Source of the DNA: a virus
IMG/VR virus record: IMGVR_UViG_3300005099_000065
Location: 1-64,000 of that record
Strand: one strand, 5' to 3'
DNA length: 64,000 bases
In this document: positions 8,279-17,356 of the stretch, piece after piece
How the letters are laid out: each line of letters starts with the position of its first letter
Numbering within the stretch: the stretch's first letter is position 1
Notes under the pieces: model-generated
What the model was told of the DNA's origin: nothing
The model's database searches: none
The model's input: the letters and a program-made list of their open reading frames with translations, nothing else
Program-made: the position numbers and the translations under genes

Positions 8279-8705
8279 TTATGTTATTACTCAAGAAGGA
8301 CAAATGTATAGAGTAGATGCAGAAGTAGAAATTAGTCGTCAGATTTATAATGGAAATTGGTACTTTCCAGAAAGCCCTGATAATGACACTTTGTTCAATT
8401 ATTTCAAACAATGGATAGCTGGAATTGAAAAAGAATTGGAATACGAAGCAAATCCATTAAACCAAGACTTTTCTGCCGAGCTAGGAGATGAATTGAAAAG
8501 CATCATCATTGAAGCTGTAAAGTATGTAAGAAATTATCCAGATGTGGATGTGCAGGGTTTCAAAGAGTGGTATGACAAAAGATTTCCCATTTCTGTTTTC
8601 CATCCAGAGGCGCTAATGAATTGGTTGTTGAGAAGGTTGAATAAAAAAAGCTTTGATGAAGTAAAGGAGCATTTCATTAAAGCTAAATTTGTAGAACTTG
8701 ATTAG
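8241..8705 (+). CDS. Hypothetical protein
   Basis: 154 residues; GGAGGTGG lies upstream of the ATG. An N-terminal beta part (about 1-35) is followed by acidic helices with several Trp and Tyr residues. No family recognised. It sits among appendage genes, so it may belong to the same structure or be a chaperone for the beta-helix proteins. Confidence 0.45.
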   Translation: MAEQMLVGKYIVNYVITQEGQMYRVDAEVEISRQIYNGNWYFPESPDNDTLFNYFKQWIAGIEKELEYEANPLNQDFSAELGDELKSIIIEAVKYVRNYPDVDVQGFKEWYDKRFPISVFHPEALMNWLLRRLNKKSFDEVKEHFIKAKFVELD

Positions 8706-8719
8706 ATAAGGAGGGAAAT

Positions 8720-8992
8720 ATGTTTGCTGATAAAGAACAAAATAAGCTACTTCTGAAGTATTTAAAAGAACTCTTTAAACCTGAAAGAATAAAGAATATT
8801 GATGTTGACTTTGTTGAAGGCGCCGATGATTTATTGCACATAAAGTTTGAATTTGATAATGGCGTTATTTTTGAGATAGAACAAGAAGAATATTGTGGCG
8901 AGACTGAACTTTGGATTCCAAAAAAGGAATTAATTGAGCGAGGGATTATAAGTGAAGAAGAATACGGAAAGGAGGGAATGCTTTATTTGTAA
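8720..8992 (+). CDS. Small acidic hypothetical protein
   Basis: 90 residues behind AAGGAGGG. Strongly acidic alternation of helix and strand, no motif recognised. It ends 3 bases before the ATG of the TGA-interrupted spike gene and is in the same frame. This makes it a candidate assembly factor for that protein or, less likely, its former 5' part. Confidence 0.45.
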   Translation: MFADKEQNKLLLKYLKELFKPERIKNIDVDFVEGADDLLHIKFEFDNGVIFEIEQEEYCGETELWIPKKELIERGIISEEEYGKEGMLYL

Positions 8993-8995
8993 AAG

Positions 8996-10543
8996 ATGCC
9001 GGTGCACAAATACATAGACCCAACTTGAACATATGACGGAGATGGGAGTTCCCCATCGTGTGCATCTTCTGATGGTGGAGCAGGGGCTTATAATTCTATT
9101 GCTTCTTTTCTTACAAATGCCAGTGATGGATGGTATGGTTGGGTAAGAAGAAATAATAACGATATCTCTATTAGTAGCCAACTCGCTCCATCGAACAACT
9201 GTGTCATAGGAAATCCTGCTAGACTTATAGGTTGGCCATACTATGAACAAGTTTCAGGCACAGTAGATGGGGCTATCAGTGGAAAGGAGAAGTTTGGATT
9301 TTATGATGCGGAACTTACAGCTACGGATACAGGACATTATTGCAGCGCAGAAATAGAATTTACAGGTGGAGCTAATTCAGGGTTAAAAAGAAAAGTTATA
9401 TTCTATCAGTATGACAGTGAAAATAGCAGAGGAGAGGTTTATGTATTTCCTGACCTGCCAAATAACATACAGGCAGGAGATACCTATACAATTACTTTAA
9501 AAACAGAACTTTACGATGAAAGACCACAAGCTGGAATTGATGCTGGTTGGGATGATGATAATTATATAAGACCCGTGTTGGATGGTGGTGGCGGAAGTTT
9601 TAATTTATTTTACTGGCAAAGATTCGGATGGCATTGTTATAATTTTGTTTTGAAGAATGTAGCTTCTGGCTACCGTTTGTTTTATAGAACACCAACTTTA
9701 GGCAAAAATCTGATTTTTTGCGACACTGCTGAGGATTGTATCTATGGAGAGCAAAAATTTATGGACAGACTTGAAGATTGCTATGCTTATGGCTTTGGCA
9801 GGTATTTCTTGAATTCTTGTGATTTAGGCTGTCTGGAAAACGTCCACGTGCAAGGAACAGAAGGAGCTGATAGATATGCATTACGATTTTCACATCCAAA
9901 AGTACTAAAGGCTTGCAGTTTTGGTAAAGTGATTCCTTTAACGACACTTTTTTATGCCATGTTAAGCCCTAAAATACAATGTGAGCAGATAGATTATGAT
10001 TTAACTGAAAGTATTGTTAATTGGAGTACAAATGCTTATCCAAGCCAGTACCACTATATCTCTTTTAGCGGATATAATGGAAACAAGGATAAATTCCGCC
10101 AGTATTATTACAATGGAGAAATCTACAACGTAGATGAAGATGCCGCAATTGACCCTCCTAGTGGGGCTACGACATATATTAAGATTGTACCTAATAGTCG
10201 GTGCAATTCACTATATCCTCTTGTTCACAAAGAAGAGCGTTATCAATCGGGGACATCCAAAACATATACTTGGAAGGTTTTAATATGGGGATATTCCAGT
10301 TTCGACGTAACAGACGTTGAAGTAGAGGCTTGGTATTTAGAAGAATCAACGGGTATTAAACGTAAATATAGCACAGCAAACCTTTCTACTGCTACTATCT
10401 CTGACGAAACAAATCAAGTTTGGAATGATTTGTCTATCACTATTTCTCCAGGGCAAGCAGGAATGGTGTATTTTCAGATTAAGCTTAAAAAATATGAATT
10501 AGGAGCATTTATTGCATTAGACCCAAAACCTAGTGTGAGTTAG
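8996..10543 (+). pseudogene. Beta-helix/fibre-like gene interrupted by a single in-frame TGA at codon 11
   Basis: From ATG 8996 the frame reads MPVHKYIDPT, then TGA at 9026-9028, then TYDGDGSSPS, and stays open without a break to 10543 (515 positions in all). The piece after the TGA has no ATG, GTG or TTG codon until GTG 9575, so 180 codons of clean open frame lack a start. KYIDPT-x-TYDGDG is the usual beginning of phage beta-helix/fibre proteins, and TGG (Trp) would need one base change. Either the gene is inactivated, read through or edited, or the base is a sequencing error. The downstream part (from 9575) is Tyr/Cys-rich beta sequence ending in a jelly-roll-like domain. Confidence 0.6.
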
Positions 10544-10551
10544 GAGATAAC

Positions 10552-11745
10552 ATGGCTTATATTGATTATACATTAGCATGGGGAAGGCTTATAAGGCAGG
10601 ATGAAGAGCCGTCTGATGGGTATAGTTTGGTTTGGGGAGAGGTGAAGACTTATTATATTGTTACTGCTGGCCAAGTCTATGATGAAATTTGCGGCGATGT
10701 TTTCAATGCTGAATTGACTTCTGGATCCCAGATTGAGATAAAAGCCGGGGTGCAGGAGGTAATGAAACCGAGTGATTTAGGCAGTGGTCCTTTGACTTCT
10801 CATCATCGAGCAATAAGCGATTTTTTATTGAGAGACCAAAGTAAGCTACTTTTGCTTTTAGACCTAGCTAGCAAAGGTTTTCTTAAACACGAAATTGAAG
10901 GTCAATGTTTCCTCACTTTGAGCCAGGAAAATTCCGAGTTTGTTAAAGTTAGCTCATCCAATATGGTCATGTTGTCTATCGACAACATTTTGAAAAGTGC
11001 ACTAAAAGTCTTAAGTTTTTCCCAAACATTGAATTACATAGATGGGTCTATCGCAAACACGTTGAAGATGTTGGACAATATAGGAGCTTACTCAGTCTTG
11101 CTTGAAGAAATATTGAATAAGTTTGGGATGTTAGAGTCCAAAAACATTGCTCTTGAATTTGTGAAACAAGCCAGATCGATCTTAAATAATATATCTTTTT
11201 CCAACTATTTGAGTTACATAGATGTGGATATTTCTTCAATAGTGGTTTTGGCAGAAAGGAAACTGAGCTATTTAGAGCAGGTTTTGCAATCTTATAGTTT
11301 GTTGAAGTTAGACGAAACAGCTTCAGTGAATTTCAATATTTTGCAAAGTATTATGGAAATGATTTCCTTTTTTACCTTTGTCAAATTTTTTAATCTTTTG
11401 GATGCCTTTTTTGCTGAAAAATTTGGTGCTAAGTCTGAAAGCCAATTGCATCCAATAATAAGACCAAAGACGATGGGTCTTTTGGTGGAGGAAGAAAAAA
11501 TCAGCGGAAGGTTTGAAATATCATCGCAATTGGGTCAAGCCATTTCATTTTTGGAGAAAAATGGGATTAATTTGGTTTTGGCTCTAGAAATAATAGCTCG
11601 CTCTTATTACTTAAGCATCTTATCCTATGCTGTTACAGAACTAGGAGTGGAGGAATTTGATTTCACAATCAAAGTGAGAGACAGAATCTGTGAAGTGAAA
11701 GTGTCTAAAAATGAATTGACAGTGAAAGTGTCTAGAGAGCAATGA
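10552..11745 (+). CDS. Structural protein with long helical middle, function unknown
   Basis: 397 residues. The first ~75 residues contain two WGR/WGE repeats (DYTLAWGRLI and GYSLVWGEVK). Residues ~95-340 are leucine-, serine- and isoleucine-rich helices with repeating units (SNYLSYIDVDIS against SQTLNYIDGSIA), suggesting internal duplication. The end is charged beta sequence (FDFTIKVRDR, then KVSKNELTVKV). No known family recognised; it may be an appendage stalk. Separated by 8 bases from the interrupted spike gene. Confidence 0.45.
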   Translation: MAYIDYTLAWGRLIRQDEEPSDGYSLVWGEVKTYYIVTAGQVYDEICGDVFNAELTSGSQIEIKAGVQEVMKPSDLGSGPLTSHHRAISDFLLRDQSKLLLLLDLASKGFLKHEIEGQCFLTLSQENSEFVKVSSSNMVMLSIDNILKSALKVLSFSQTLNYIDGSIANTLKMLDNIGAYSVLLEEILNKFGMLESKNIALEFVKQARSILNNISFSNYLSYIDVDISSIVVLAERKLSYLEQVLQSYSLLKLDETASVNFNILQSIMEMISFFTFVKFFNLLDAFFAEKFGAKSESQLHPIIRPKTMGLLVEEEKISGRFEISSQLGQAISFLEKNGINLVLALEIIARSYYLSILSYAVTELGVEEFDFTIKVRDRICEVKVSKNELTVKVSREQ

Positions 11746-11781
11746 TTTATAATATTACTAAGAGATTTGAAGGAGGAAAAA

Positions 11782-12306
11782 ATGAACAAAAAAGCTTTTG
11801 GCGTAGGAGGCGCTTTCACTGTTTGCATATATAGAAAAAAGGGCGAAAATTTGGATTTAGTTGCTGAATCTGAATTTCATAATCTTTATCCAAGTGAAGG
11901 GCTGGATTATATATTATCTTCAATTTTCAAAGGTCATACACCGAGCGATCCTCTTTATGTAGGTTTGTTGGGAGGTACTGTAACTCCTTCTCCCAGCATG
12001 GATTGGAAAATGGCAAACCAGGGATCTTTGTGGGATGAATTCACATCCTATTCAGAGGGTACTAGACAAGAGTTTGTTGATGGACCTATCGATTCAGCTC
12101 ACCAAATATCTAACACAGATAACAAAGCCCAATTCACCATAACTGGTGCTGGAACAATATATGGAGCATTTTTGTGTACAGATCCTACGTTGGATGGCAC
12201 TATGGGTACTCTCGTTTGCATTGGTACTTTTGTGGGGACGGCTAGAGTAGTACAACCAGACGACATAGTTAGAGTGACTTACACTGTTGCAGGAACTAAT
12301 GCTTAA
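11782..12306 (+). CDS. Structural protein, phage fibre/head type
   Basis: 174 residues from ATG 11782 with GAAGGAGG just upstream. It has the make-up of short tail-fibre or head-fibre proteins of other phages: SEFHNLYPSEGLDYIL, then YVGLLGGTVTP, and a C-terminal Thr/Ile/Gly strand domain ending DIVRVTYTVAG. Likely virion-associated. Exact role unknown. Confidence 0.5.
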   Translation: MNKKAFGVGGAFTVCIYRKKGENLDLVAESEFHNLYPSEGLDYILSSIFKGHTPSDPLYVGLLGGTVTPSPSMDWKMANQGSLWDEFTSYSEGTRQEFVDGPIDSAHQISNTDNKAQFTITGAGTIYGAFLCTDPTLDGTMGTLVCIGTFVGTARVVQPDDIVRVTYTVAGTNA

Positions 12307-12308
12307 AG

Positions 12309-12608
12309 ATGGGAAAGACTTATTTGGGTATAAAACAACCATATGAAACTTATAGAATCAAAATAGATCTTACTGAGTTTTTGGGACAGGAATCTTTGGG
12401 AGGATATAAAGTTTCAATACATGATTTGAAAGGAACTGAAATACATTCGATGCTGGAGGATGCTACTTATTCCTCAGGAACATTGGTGTTGACGATTGGA
12501 GGTGGAAAAGACGGTCGCTCTTACAAAATCACTGTTAAAGGTTACACAAGCTCTTCTCCTGCTAGAAAATTTGAAGAGGATATATTTTTAACAGTAAAAG
12601 ACTATTGA
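12309..12608 (+). CDS. Small beta-sandwich (Ig-like) structural protein
   Basis: 99 residues of alternating strands (YRIKIDLTEF ... LVLTIGGG, SYKITVKGY), the size and pattern of Ig-like phage accessory proteins placed next to connector genes. It begins 2 bases after the previous stop. No catalytic residues. Confidence 0.45.
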   Translation: MGKTYLGIKQPYETYRIKIDLTEFLGQESLGGYKVSIHDLKGTEIHSMLEDATYSSGTLVLTIGGGKDGRSYKITVKGYTSSSPARKFEEDIFLTVKDY

Positions 12609-12609
12609 G

Positions 12610-13059
12610 ATGTATGGTGGGACTAGCGAAGTAGAAAGAATTTTGGGAGCTTATAGAGGAAAGCTGACAATAGGAATTTCAGATGAAGACACATTGGGTA
12701 CTAATGACATACAAAAAACTATGGAACAAGTGGATAAATATATAAATGCTCGACTTTCTCCGTATTTCGATGATTTGCCAATCGAACCCACTCCTGATGC
12801 TTTAGAATTTTGTTCAAACTATTTGACAGCTTATCTTGTTTATACGCAATTGCTAAGTGCTGATACGCAAGAACCACCAGACAATGTGAATGCTTGGAAA
12901 GAGATGGCTTTGCAAGCATTGGATTCCTACATTCAGTCTCGATTATCCACAAGAGCATATCCCACTTACACCAAGCAAGACCGTTTGTATGTGTTGAAAG
13001 GAGTTAAGGGAGTGGGCGAAGGCTTGATTGAAGACGAGGATGAAACTATTGTGAGGTGA
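12610..13059 (+). CDS. Head-tail connector-like protein (gp6/DUF1320-type)
   Basis: 149 residues, mostly helical, with the pattern of head-tail adaptors: an N-terminal segment leading to IQKTMEQVDKYINARLSPYF, then LEFCSNYLTAYLVYTQ and a helix with a Trp. Phage adaptors of this type dock on the portal. Starts 1 base after the previous stop and is followed by the holin with an overlapping TGA. Confidence 0.5.
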   Translation: MYGGTSEVERILGAYRGKLTIGISDEDTLGTNDIQKTMEQVDKYINARLSPYFDDLPIEPTPDALEFCSNYLTAYLVYTQLLSADTQEPPDNVNAWKEMALQALDSYIQSRLSTRAYPTYTKQDRLYVLKGVKGVGEGLIEDEDETIVR

Positions 13060-13064
13060 TTGAT

Positions 13065-13550
13065 ATGGCTTTGCCTGCAGTTTTAATACCAGCAGCTGTT
13101 TCAGTTGCAAAAGCAGCAATAGGTTTTTTCAAAAAGAAAAATCGTTCAGACAAAGCGTCCAAATTGCAATCAGCTATCGAGGCTATCAATGAGTTGATGA
13201 ATGATGCCGAGACAGATCCAGAGCTGAAAAAGTTGTTGCTTGAAAAGGAAATTGAGTTTGAAAGACTTTACACAGAAAGAGTGAAAGCCAGTCTAGAAGT
13301 AATCAAAGCAGAAGCCACATCTGAAGACCCATATGTGAGAAGAGCTAGACCTACATGGCTTTATGCTTCAATTCTGATTTTTGTAATGTTGTTTTGCGTG
13401 TTTCCTATTTTGAGAATCGAAGTCACAAAGTACGTACCAATGGATATATTGGATGTGTTTTTGAAAGCCGTGACGGCAGGATTTTTAGGTTATGGGGCTT
13501 TTCGCACCATCGATAAGAAACATTTTTCATTTCCTCATTGGGGAAGGTGA
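13065..13550 (+). CDS. Holin, 3-TM type
   Basis: 161 residues from ATG 13065 (GAGGTGA upstream; GTG 13056 also in frame). Hydrophobic segments lie near residues 5-22, 100-120 and 128-145, with a charged helix between the first two. The ARPTWLYASILIFV motif before the second segment matches the three-TM holin family used for release of gene-transfer agents. It would form lesions in the inner membrane for the endolysin at 38561. Confidence 0.7.
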   Translation: MALPAVLIPAAVSVAKAAIGFFKKKNRSDKASKLQSAIEAINELMNDAETDPELKKLLLEKEIEFERLYTERVKASLEVIKAEATSEDPYVRRARPTWLYASILIFVMLFCVFPILRIEVTKYVPMDILDVFLKAVTAGFLGYGAFRTIDKKHFSFPHWGR

Positions 13551-13555
13551 TGCAA

Positions 13556-13813
13556 ATGAATGATGTTTTGCTTTGGGCTTTAGGCACATTGGTGGGAGCT
13601 TGCGGGGCTATGATTGGTTATTTGTGGAAAGTGAAAGTGAACGAAAAGTTTTGCAATTTGAGACACAAAGAGTTGAATATGAGATTGGATATGATAGTCA
13701 CTGAGATTCGTAATGATATCAGAGATTTGAAGGAGCAACAAAACCATATCGTGGATTTGATAATGGATTTGAAAGGAGTGTTGAGTTGTGGAAGGGCTGA
13801 TAAAAGAAAATGA
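13556..13813 (+). CDS. Small membrane protein with coiled coil (lysis accessory)
   Basis: 85 residues from ATG 13556 (GGAAGG 9 bases upstream; ATG 13550 overlapping the holin stop is the alternative). One N-terminal membrane span (about 3-22), then a basic loop and a helix with heptad spacing (LDMIVTEIRNDIRDL). This layout fits a second holin-like or spanin-like lysis protein (XhlA-type). Overlaps the next gene by 26 bases. Confidence 0.5.
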   Translation: MNDVLLWALGTLVGACGAMIGYLWKVKVNEKFCNLRHKELNMRLDMIVTEIRNDIRDLKEQQNHIVDLIMDLKGVLSCGRADKRK

Positions 13814-14117
13814 AAATTGGAGAGTGAGAAAGAGAGGAAATGATTTTGCTGTGACCAGTCGAAAAGGTCGTTTCACTTTTTATCTGCATGGATCCATCGA
13901 GAAGGTGATTTTCGTCCGAGGGTTGAAGGCAGCTTATCAACATTCTCAGCTCACAGGACGTGAGTTTTATTTCTTTTCGTTAAATGCTTTTTTTGGAATG
14001 TGGTTGAGTGTAGAGGATATCAAATTTTTACTGGACGCATTTCCATTGTCTGAATCCGAAAAACAGCTGGCAATCGAAGAGGAAACTTTGTCCCAAGGCA
14101 CTGCCTCTTTGCATTGA
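13788..14117 (+). CDS. Hypothetical protein at the end of the head/lysis module
   Basis: 109 residues starting at GTG 13788, 9 bases after AAGGAG. The N-terminal half has basic strands (WRVRKRGNDFAV, RFTFYLHG) and the C-terminal half is helical and acidic. No family recognised. Last gene before a palindrome and a strong promoter. Confidence 0.45.
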   Translation: MEGLIKENENWRVRKRGNDFAVTSRKGRFTFYLHGSIEKVIFVRGLKAAYQHSQLTGREFYFFSLNAFFGMWLSVEDIKFLLDAFPLSESEKQLAIEEETLSQGTASLH

Positions 14118-14118
14118 T

Positions 14119-14135
14119 GTCAAAAAATTTTTGAC
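14119..14135. terminator. Palindrome GTC-A6-T5-GAC followed by TTCTTTTTT
   Basis: An inverted repeat directly after the stop at 14117, followed by a T-rich run, as expected for a short intrinsic terminator of the head/lysis operon. It also overlaps the -35 box of the next promoter (TTGACT from 14131), so it could serve as an operator. Confidence 0.5.
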
Positions 14136-14158
14136 TTCTTTTTTAAATCAGGTATAAT
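14131..14158 (+). promoter_or_regulatory. Sigma70-type promoter of the glycosyltransferase island
   Basis: TTGACT (14131-14136), a 16-base spacer, TATAAT (14153-14158): one mismatch from consensus. The GTG of the first glycosyltransferase is at 14167, exactly 8 bases past the -10 box, so the transcript would be leaderless or nearly so. Confidence 0.8.
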
Positions 14159-14166
14159 AAGACAAG

Positions 14167-15231
14167 GTGAAAAAGGCTGGTGTAATTTCAGTTTGGTTCG
14201 AAAGAGGAGCTGGTTACATAGCCTATCAAATTGCTTCTTGCCTTCAGGAATGGGGATGGGGTGTTCGAATTTTGGCTCGACCCACCAATGTGAAAGGTCT
14301 GTCCAAAAGAACCTGGGAAAGAGAGTCATTTGAATTTCCAGTAGTGGTTTCTCCCTCCTATGAAATACCCCAAAGCCTTTTATCATTTTTCATTCGAGAT
14401 CTAGATGTAATTTTTTTCATTGAAGAACATTTCACTTTGAAACATACCATCCCATGTTTGGAATCATTCAGAGGTAAGGTGTTCAATTATGTGGTGTGGG
14501 AAAGCGTGAATCCCCAAGACAGAGAGTTGTATGAAAGATTCGACGCATTAATTTGTCCCACTTATGCTTGTTATAAAAGATTGAAAAATTACGAATTGAA
14601 AAATGTGTTTTATATGAGGTGGGGAATAGATGTTGATTATTGGCGACCAGGTCCTTTGTATGAAGGCAAAAGGAAAACGAGGTTTTTCTTTTGTGAAGGT
14701 TGGGGAGGAATGTATGGAAGAAAAAATTTTGGGGCAGTGATGGAAGCCTTTTCTTATACCATACCAACCAAGAAATGCGAATTGTACATTCACTCTCAAT
14801 ATCCCAAACCACCAGGCGAGGCACTGGAAGGATTGGGGTGGAAAAGAAGCTTCGGAAATGAAAGCCGAGACAAAATTCTCCGAGCTTACCATTTCAATGA
14901 TGTCACTTTGGTGCCAAGCAAATGGGAAGGTTTGGGTCTGAATCTTTTGGAATCTTTGTCTTGTGGAAGACCTGTCATCACAGTAGCTGCACCTCCAATG
15001 AATGAAATAGTGACTCCAGATTGTGGTTTGCTTTGTAATTGCATTTTGACCAAGCAGCAAGGGGTATTTGTGGATGTGGCTTTGGTTGATGTGAAAGATT
15101 TGGCGACATCCATGTTATTTTATGCAGACAATCCTATGATGTTGGTTCGTCATCAACAATTGGCTAGACAAAGAGCTTTGCAGTTGTACAATTGGGAGGA
15201 GAACAAATGGAAACTGAAAGAGTTGTTGTAG
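14167..15231 (+). CDS. Glycosyltransferase, GT4-like
   Basis: 354 residues, start GTG 14167. The C-terminal Rossmann half contains PSKWEGLGLNLLE (about 250-262) followed by SCGRPVI, the nucleotide-sugar binding E-x7-E type motif of GT4 enzymes. The N-terminal half is a second Rossmann-like lobe (GAGYIAYQIASCLQEWGWGV). It would transfer a sugar from an NDP-donor, perhaps to virion protein, DNA or host surface glycan. First gene of the island and without a ribosome site. Confidence 0.75.
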   Translation: MKKAGVISVWFERGAGYIAYQIASCLQEWGWGVRILARPTNVKGLSKRTWERESFEFPVVVSPSYEIPQSLLSFFIRDLDVIFFIEEHFTLKHTIPCLESFRGKVFNYVVWESVNPQDRELYERFDALICPTYACYKRLKNYELKNVFYMRWGIDVDYWRPGPLYEGKRKTRFFFCEGWGGMYGRKNFGAVMEAFSYTIPTKKCELYIHSQYPKPPGEALEGLGWKRSFGNESRDKILRAYHFNDVTLVPSKWEGLGLNLLESLSCGRPVITVAAPPMNEIVTPDCGLLCNCILTKQQGVFVDVALVDVKDLATSMLFYADNPMMLVRHQQLARQRALQLYNWEENKWKLKELL

Positions 15232-15821
15232 GTATCGTGAAACAAAGATTGGAATTGTTATCTCATGGAGACTTGGGAGGAGCTGTTTATTTTTTGTATG
15301 AAGAAGCAAAAAAATTCAAGGACAAAGATTGGGCGTTGGAACTAGGTGTGGGTCCTGGACGCTCAACCGAGGCAATTTTGTGGGGAATCAAAGAATCAAA
15401 TTCCAACGCAAGATTGTTCAGCGTGGATTATAAACCTTGTTCTGATGCTCGGGAGAGAATCAAACAATTGGGACTGAATTGTTATCATGTGTTCATTCGT
15501 GAGGATGACCGAAATGCGTTGAAAATCATAAGAGGAATACAAATGTTTTTGGGGAAAGGTTTCAGCCCTGCAGCTCGTTTTGTGTTCATTGACTCATCTC
15601 ACGAGTATGAGCATACAGTGACGGAACTCTTCAGTTATTCTTGGCTTACCAACCAGGTTTTCCTTCATGGTACAGAAAGGGTTGAGGTCAAAGCAGCTAT
15701 CGATTTGTTTTTGAGATGTTCCAAGATGAATGAATGGAAATACAAAGAAAGAGGTTGGCGACACGGTTTTGCTATTTTAACCCGTGTCAAACCATTGGGT
15801 GAGGGGGTGATGATAAAATGA
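15207..15821 (+). CDS. Class I SAM-dependent methyltransferase
   Basis: 204 residues from ATG 15207 (GGGAGGAG upstream), overlapping the end of the glycosyltransferase by 25 bases. Motif I is ALELGVGPGRSTEAI (about residues 43-57), followed by an acidic end of strand 2 (LFSVDYKP) and a motif IV-like FVFIDSSHEYEH, as in the Methyltransf_24 group that methylates small or sugar substrates. In this context sugar O-methylation is likely. Confidence 0.65.
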   Translation: METERVVVGIVKQRLELLSHGDLGGAVYFLYEEAKKFKDKDWALELGVGPGRSTEAILWGIKESNSNARLFSVDYKPCSDARERIKQLGLNCYHVFIREDDRNALKIIRGIQMFLGKGFSPAARFVFIDSSHEYEHTVTELFSYSWLTNQVFLHGTERVEVKAAIDLFLRCSKMNEWKYKERGWRHGFAILTRVKPLGEGVMIK

Positions 15822-16057
15822 AAGAAGATGCTGAAGTGATAGCCAAGTTGGTGGAACATTTTCTGAGGCTTTGGTCAACCAATCCAGACAATCTTCATCC
15901 CCAATATGCTTCCACAGGTAAAGCCGAATTGAATTTTTATTTGGGTAAGTGGAGATTGGAGATAAAAGCCGAAGTGGGAGAAATTCGCTTCACAGTTACA
16001 CCATTGGGAGGTGTAACGCCATGGTGGAACATGGGTTTAAACCAGGCGACAGGATAA
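15818..16057 (+). CDS. Small hypothetical protein
   Basis: 79 residues; ATG overlaps the previous stop (ATGA). Helical N-terminus, then two or three strands with Trp residues (FYLGKWRLEIKAEVG). No motif recognised. Overlaps the next gene by 37 bases. Confidence 0.4.
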   Translation: MKEDAEVIAKLVEHFLRLWSTNPDNLHPQYASTGKAELNFYLGKWRLEIKAEVGEIRFTVTPLGGVTPWWNMGLNQATG

Positions 16058-16212
16058 AAATCAAGTCAAATGAAACCACGAGAATGATGTGTTTGGATGG
16101 GAAAGAGGGAGTGGTTGTGCAAATAGAGAAGAACCAAATTTTGGTAGATGTGACAGAGGCTGGACTTTTTTGGTTTTGGCCAGATGAAATAGAAAAGATG
16201 GAAGATGATTAG
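16021..16212 (+). CDS. Small SH3/KOW-like beta-barrel protein
   Basis: 63 residues from ATG 16021, 10 bases after GGAGG. FKPGDRIKIKSNETTRMM, then GKEGVVVQIEKNQILVDV and FWFWPDEIE follow the KOW/SH3 barrel pattern of small phage proteins, which often bind nucleic acid or another protein. Compare the similar protein at 42395-42583 on the other strand. Function unknown. Confidence 0.5.
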   Translation: MVEHGFKPGDRIKIKSNETTRMMCLDGKEGVVVQIEKNQILVDVTEAGLFWFWPDEIEKMEDD

Positions 16213-16222
16213 GAGGTGAATG

Positions 16223-17356
16223 ATGAAATTAGTGTTTTCAGTCATTATCACCAGCGCAGCAAAATCAGAAACCAGACAAATATGGTTGTTCGAAGCTTTA
16301 ACATCTGTTTTGTCCCAGTCTTACCCTTATTGGGAGTGCATAGTTGTGGATGATACAGGTGAGCAGTTGCTAAAACCGATAGTAGAGAAAGCTCGAAATC
16401 TCGCTACCAATCCCATTTTGTATGTGCCCAATCTTTGCAATTTGGGTTTGCAAAAGTCGTTCAACATTGGTCTGTTTTATGCTGCGGGAGATTGGATTGT
16501 GAGATTGGACGATGACGATCAATTCTATCCTTGCACTTTGAATGAATTGGCTTTATTTATCCAAAAATGTCCAGACAACGTGGTTTTTGTTCACAGTGAT
16601 ATTGCTTTCATGCATGGAGGTGTGTACAGCTATCCAGAATGGGACGGCACTTTGGAAGGTACTGAGAGAATTGGCCACGTGCAGGCTATCAAGAGGCAGG
16701 CTTTGCTTCAAATAGGAGGGTGGAGAACAGACATTGATTATGCAGCAGATACAGACTGTGTGATTAGGCTTCTGGAGATGGGCTGGGAAATTCGACACAT
16801 TCCGAAGGTGTTGTACCTCAATCGTCATCATGAAGATCAGTACACTGTGTGGTATGCCAAACATAAAGATCCCATAAAGGCTAAGCGGAGAGTTTTTCAG
16901 GATGCTTTGAAACGCAATTATGAGTTTTGGAGATATCGTCAGTCAACTTTTCAACCTATGACATGTGCTAAAGTGGCTGATGTGCTGGAGGCTGTGAAAA
17001 AGTATTTGAAAGGTAACGGAATTGAGTTAGGAATGCAAGTCATTGGGCTTAGCTCAGACATTTTTGCGAGCGTGAAAGACGAGATGGTATTTGAGGATGA
17101 GAGATTGGATTACGTTTTAATTTTTGTTTCTGACTTATCTCAGTTGATTAAGAAAAAGATATTGCTTTGCTCTCGCAAGGTGAAAAGGGGAGGACATTTG
17201 ATTTTGGTTATCAGTCGCAAACGAGATCCCGAATGGCGTCAAGGCTTTTTGATTTGGATAACCAATAAATTTAGAACCAAAGATTTTGACTTGATTCAAT
17301 TAGACACAGCCAAAGAAGGAGAGTGGTCAGAATGGGTACTAAAAAAACGGTGTTAA
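16223..17356 (+). CDS. GT2 glycosyltransferase with methyltransferase-like C-terminal domain
   Basis: 377 residues; ATG 16223 is 6 bases after GGAGG (ATG 16220 is too close). The N-terminal GT-A domain (about 1-230) has SVIITSAAKSE, IVVDDT and WIVRLDDDD (metal-binding DxD). The remaining 140 residues read like the later half of a SAM methyltransferase (LDYVLIFVSDLSQLI, then KRGGHLILVIS) but lack the glycine-rich SAM loop, so this domain may be a remnant or a structural adaptor. A similar arrangement is seen in the gene at 20303. Confidence 0.7.
   Translation: MKLVFSVIITSAAKSETRQIWLFEALTSVLSQSYPYWECIVVDDTGEQLLKPIVEKARNLATNPILYVPNLCNLGLQKSFNIGLFYAAGDWIVRLDDDDQFYPCTLNELALFIQKCPDNVVFVHSDIAFMHGGVYSYPEWDGTLEGTERIGHVQAIKRQALLQIGGWRTDIDYAADTDCVIRLLEMGWEIRHIPKVLYLNRHHEDQYTVWYAKHKDPIKAKRRVFQDALKRNYEFWRYRQSTFQPMTCAKVADVLEAVKKYLKGNGIELGMQVIGLSSDIFASVKDEMVFEDERLDYVLIFVSDLSQLIKKKILLCSRKVKRGGHLILVISRKRDPEWRQGFLIWITNKFRTKDFDLIQLDTAKEGEWSEWVLKKRC

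Noticed and set aside
8996-10543. Selenocysteine or global TGA recoding to explain the interrupted gene
   Set aside because: TGA ends many genes in this window normally, Trp is written TGG elsewhere, and no hairpin typical of bacterial SECIS was recognised after the TGA.
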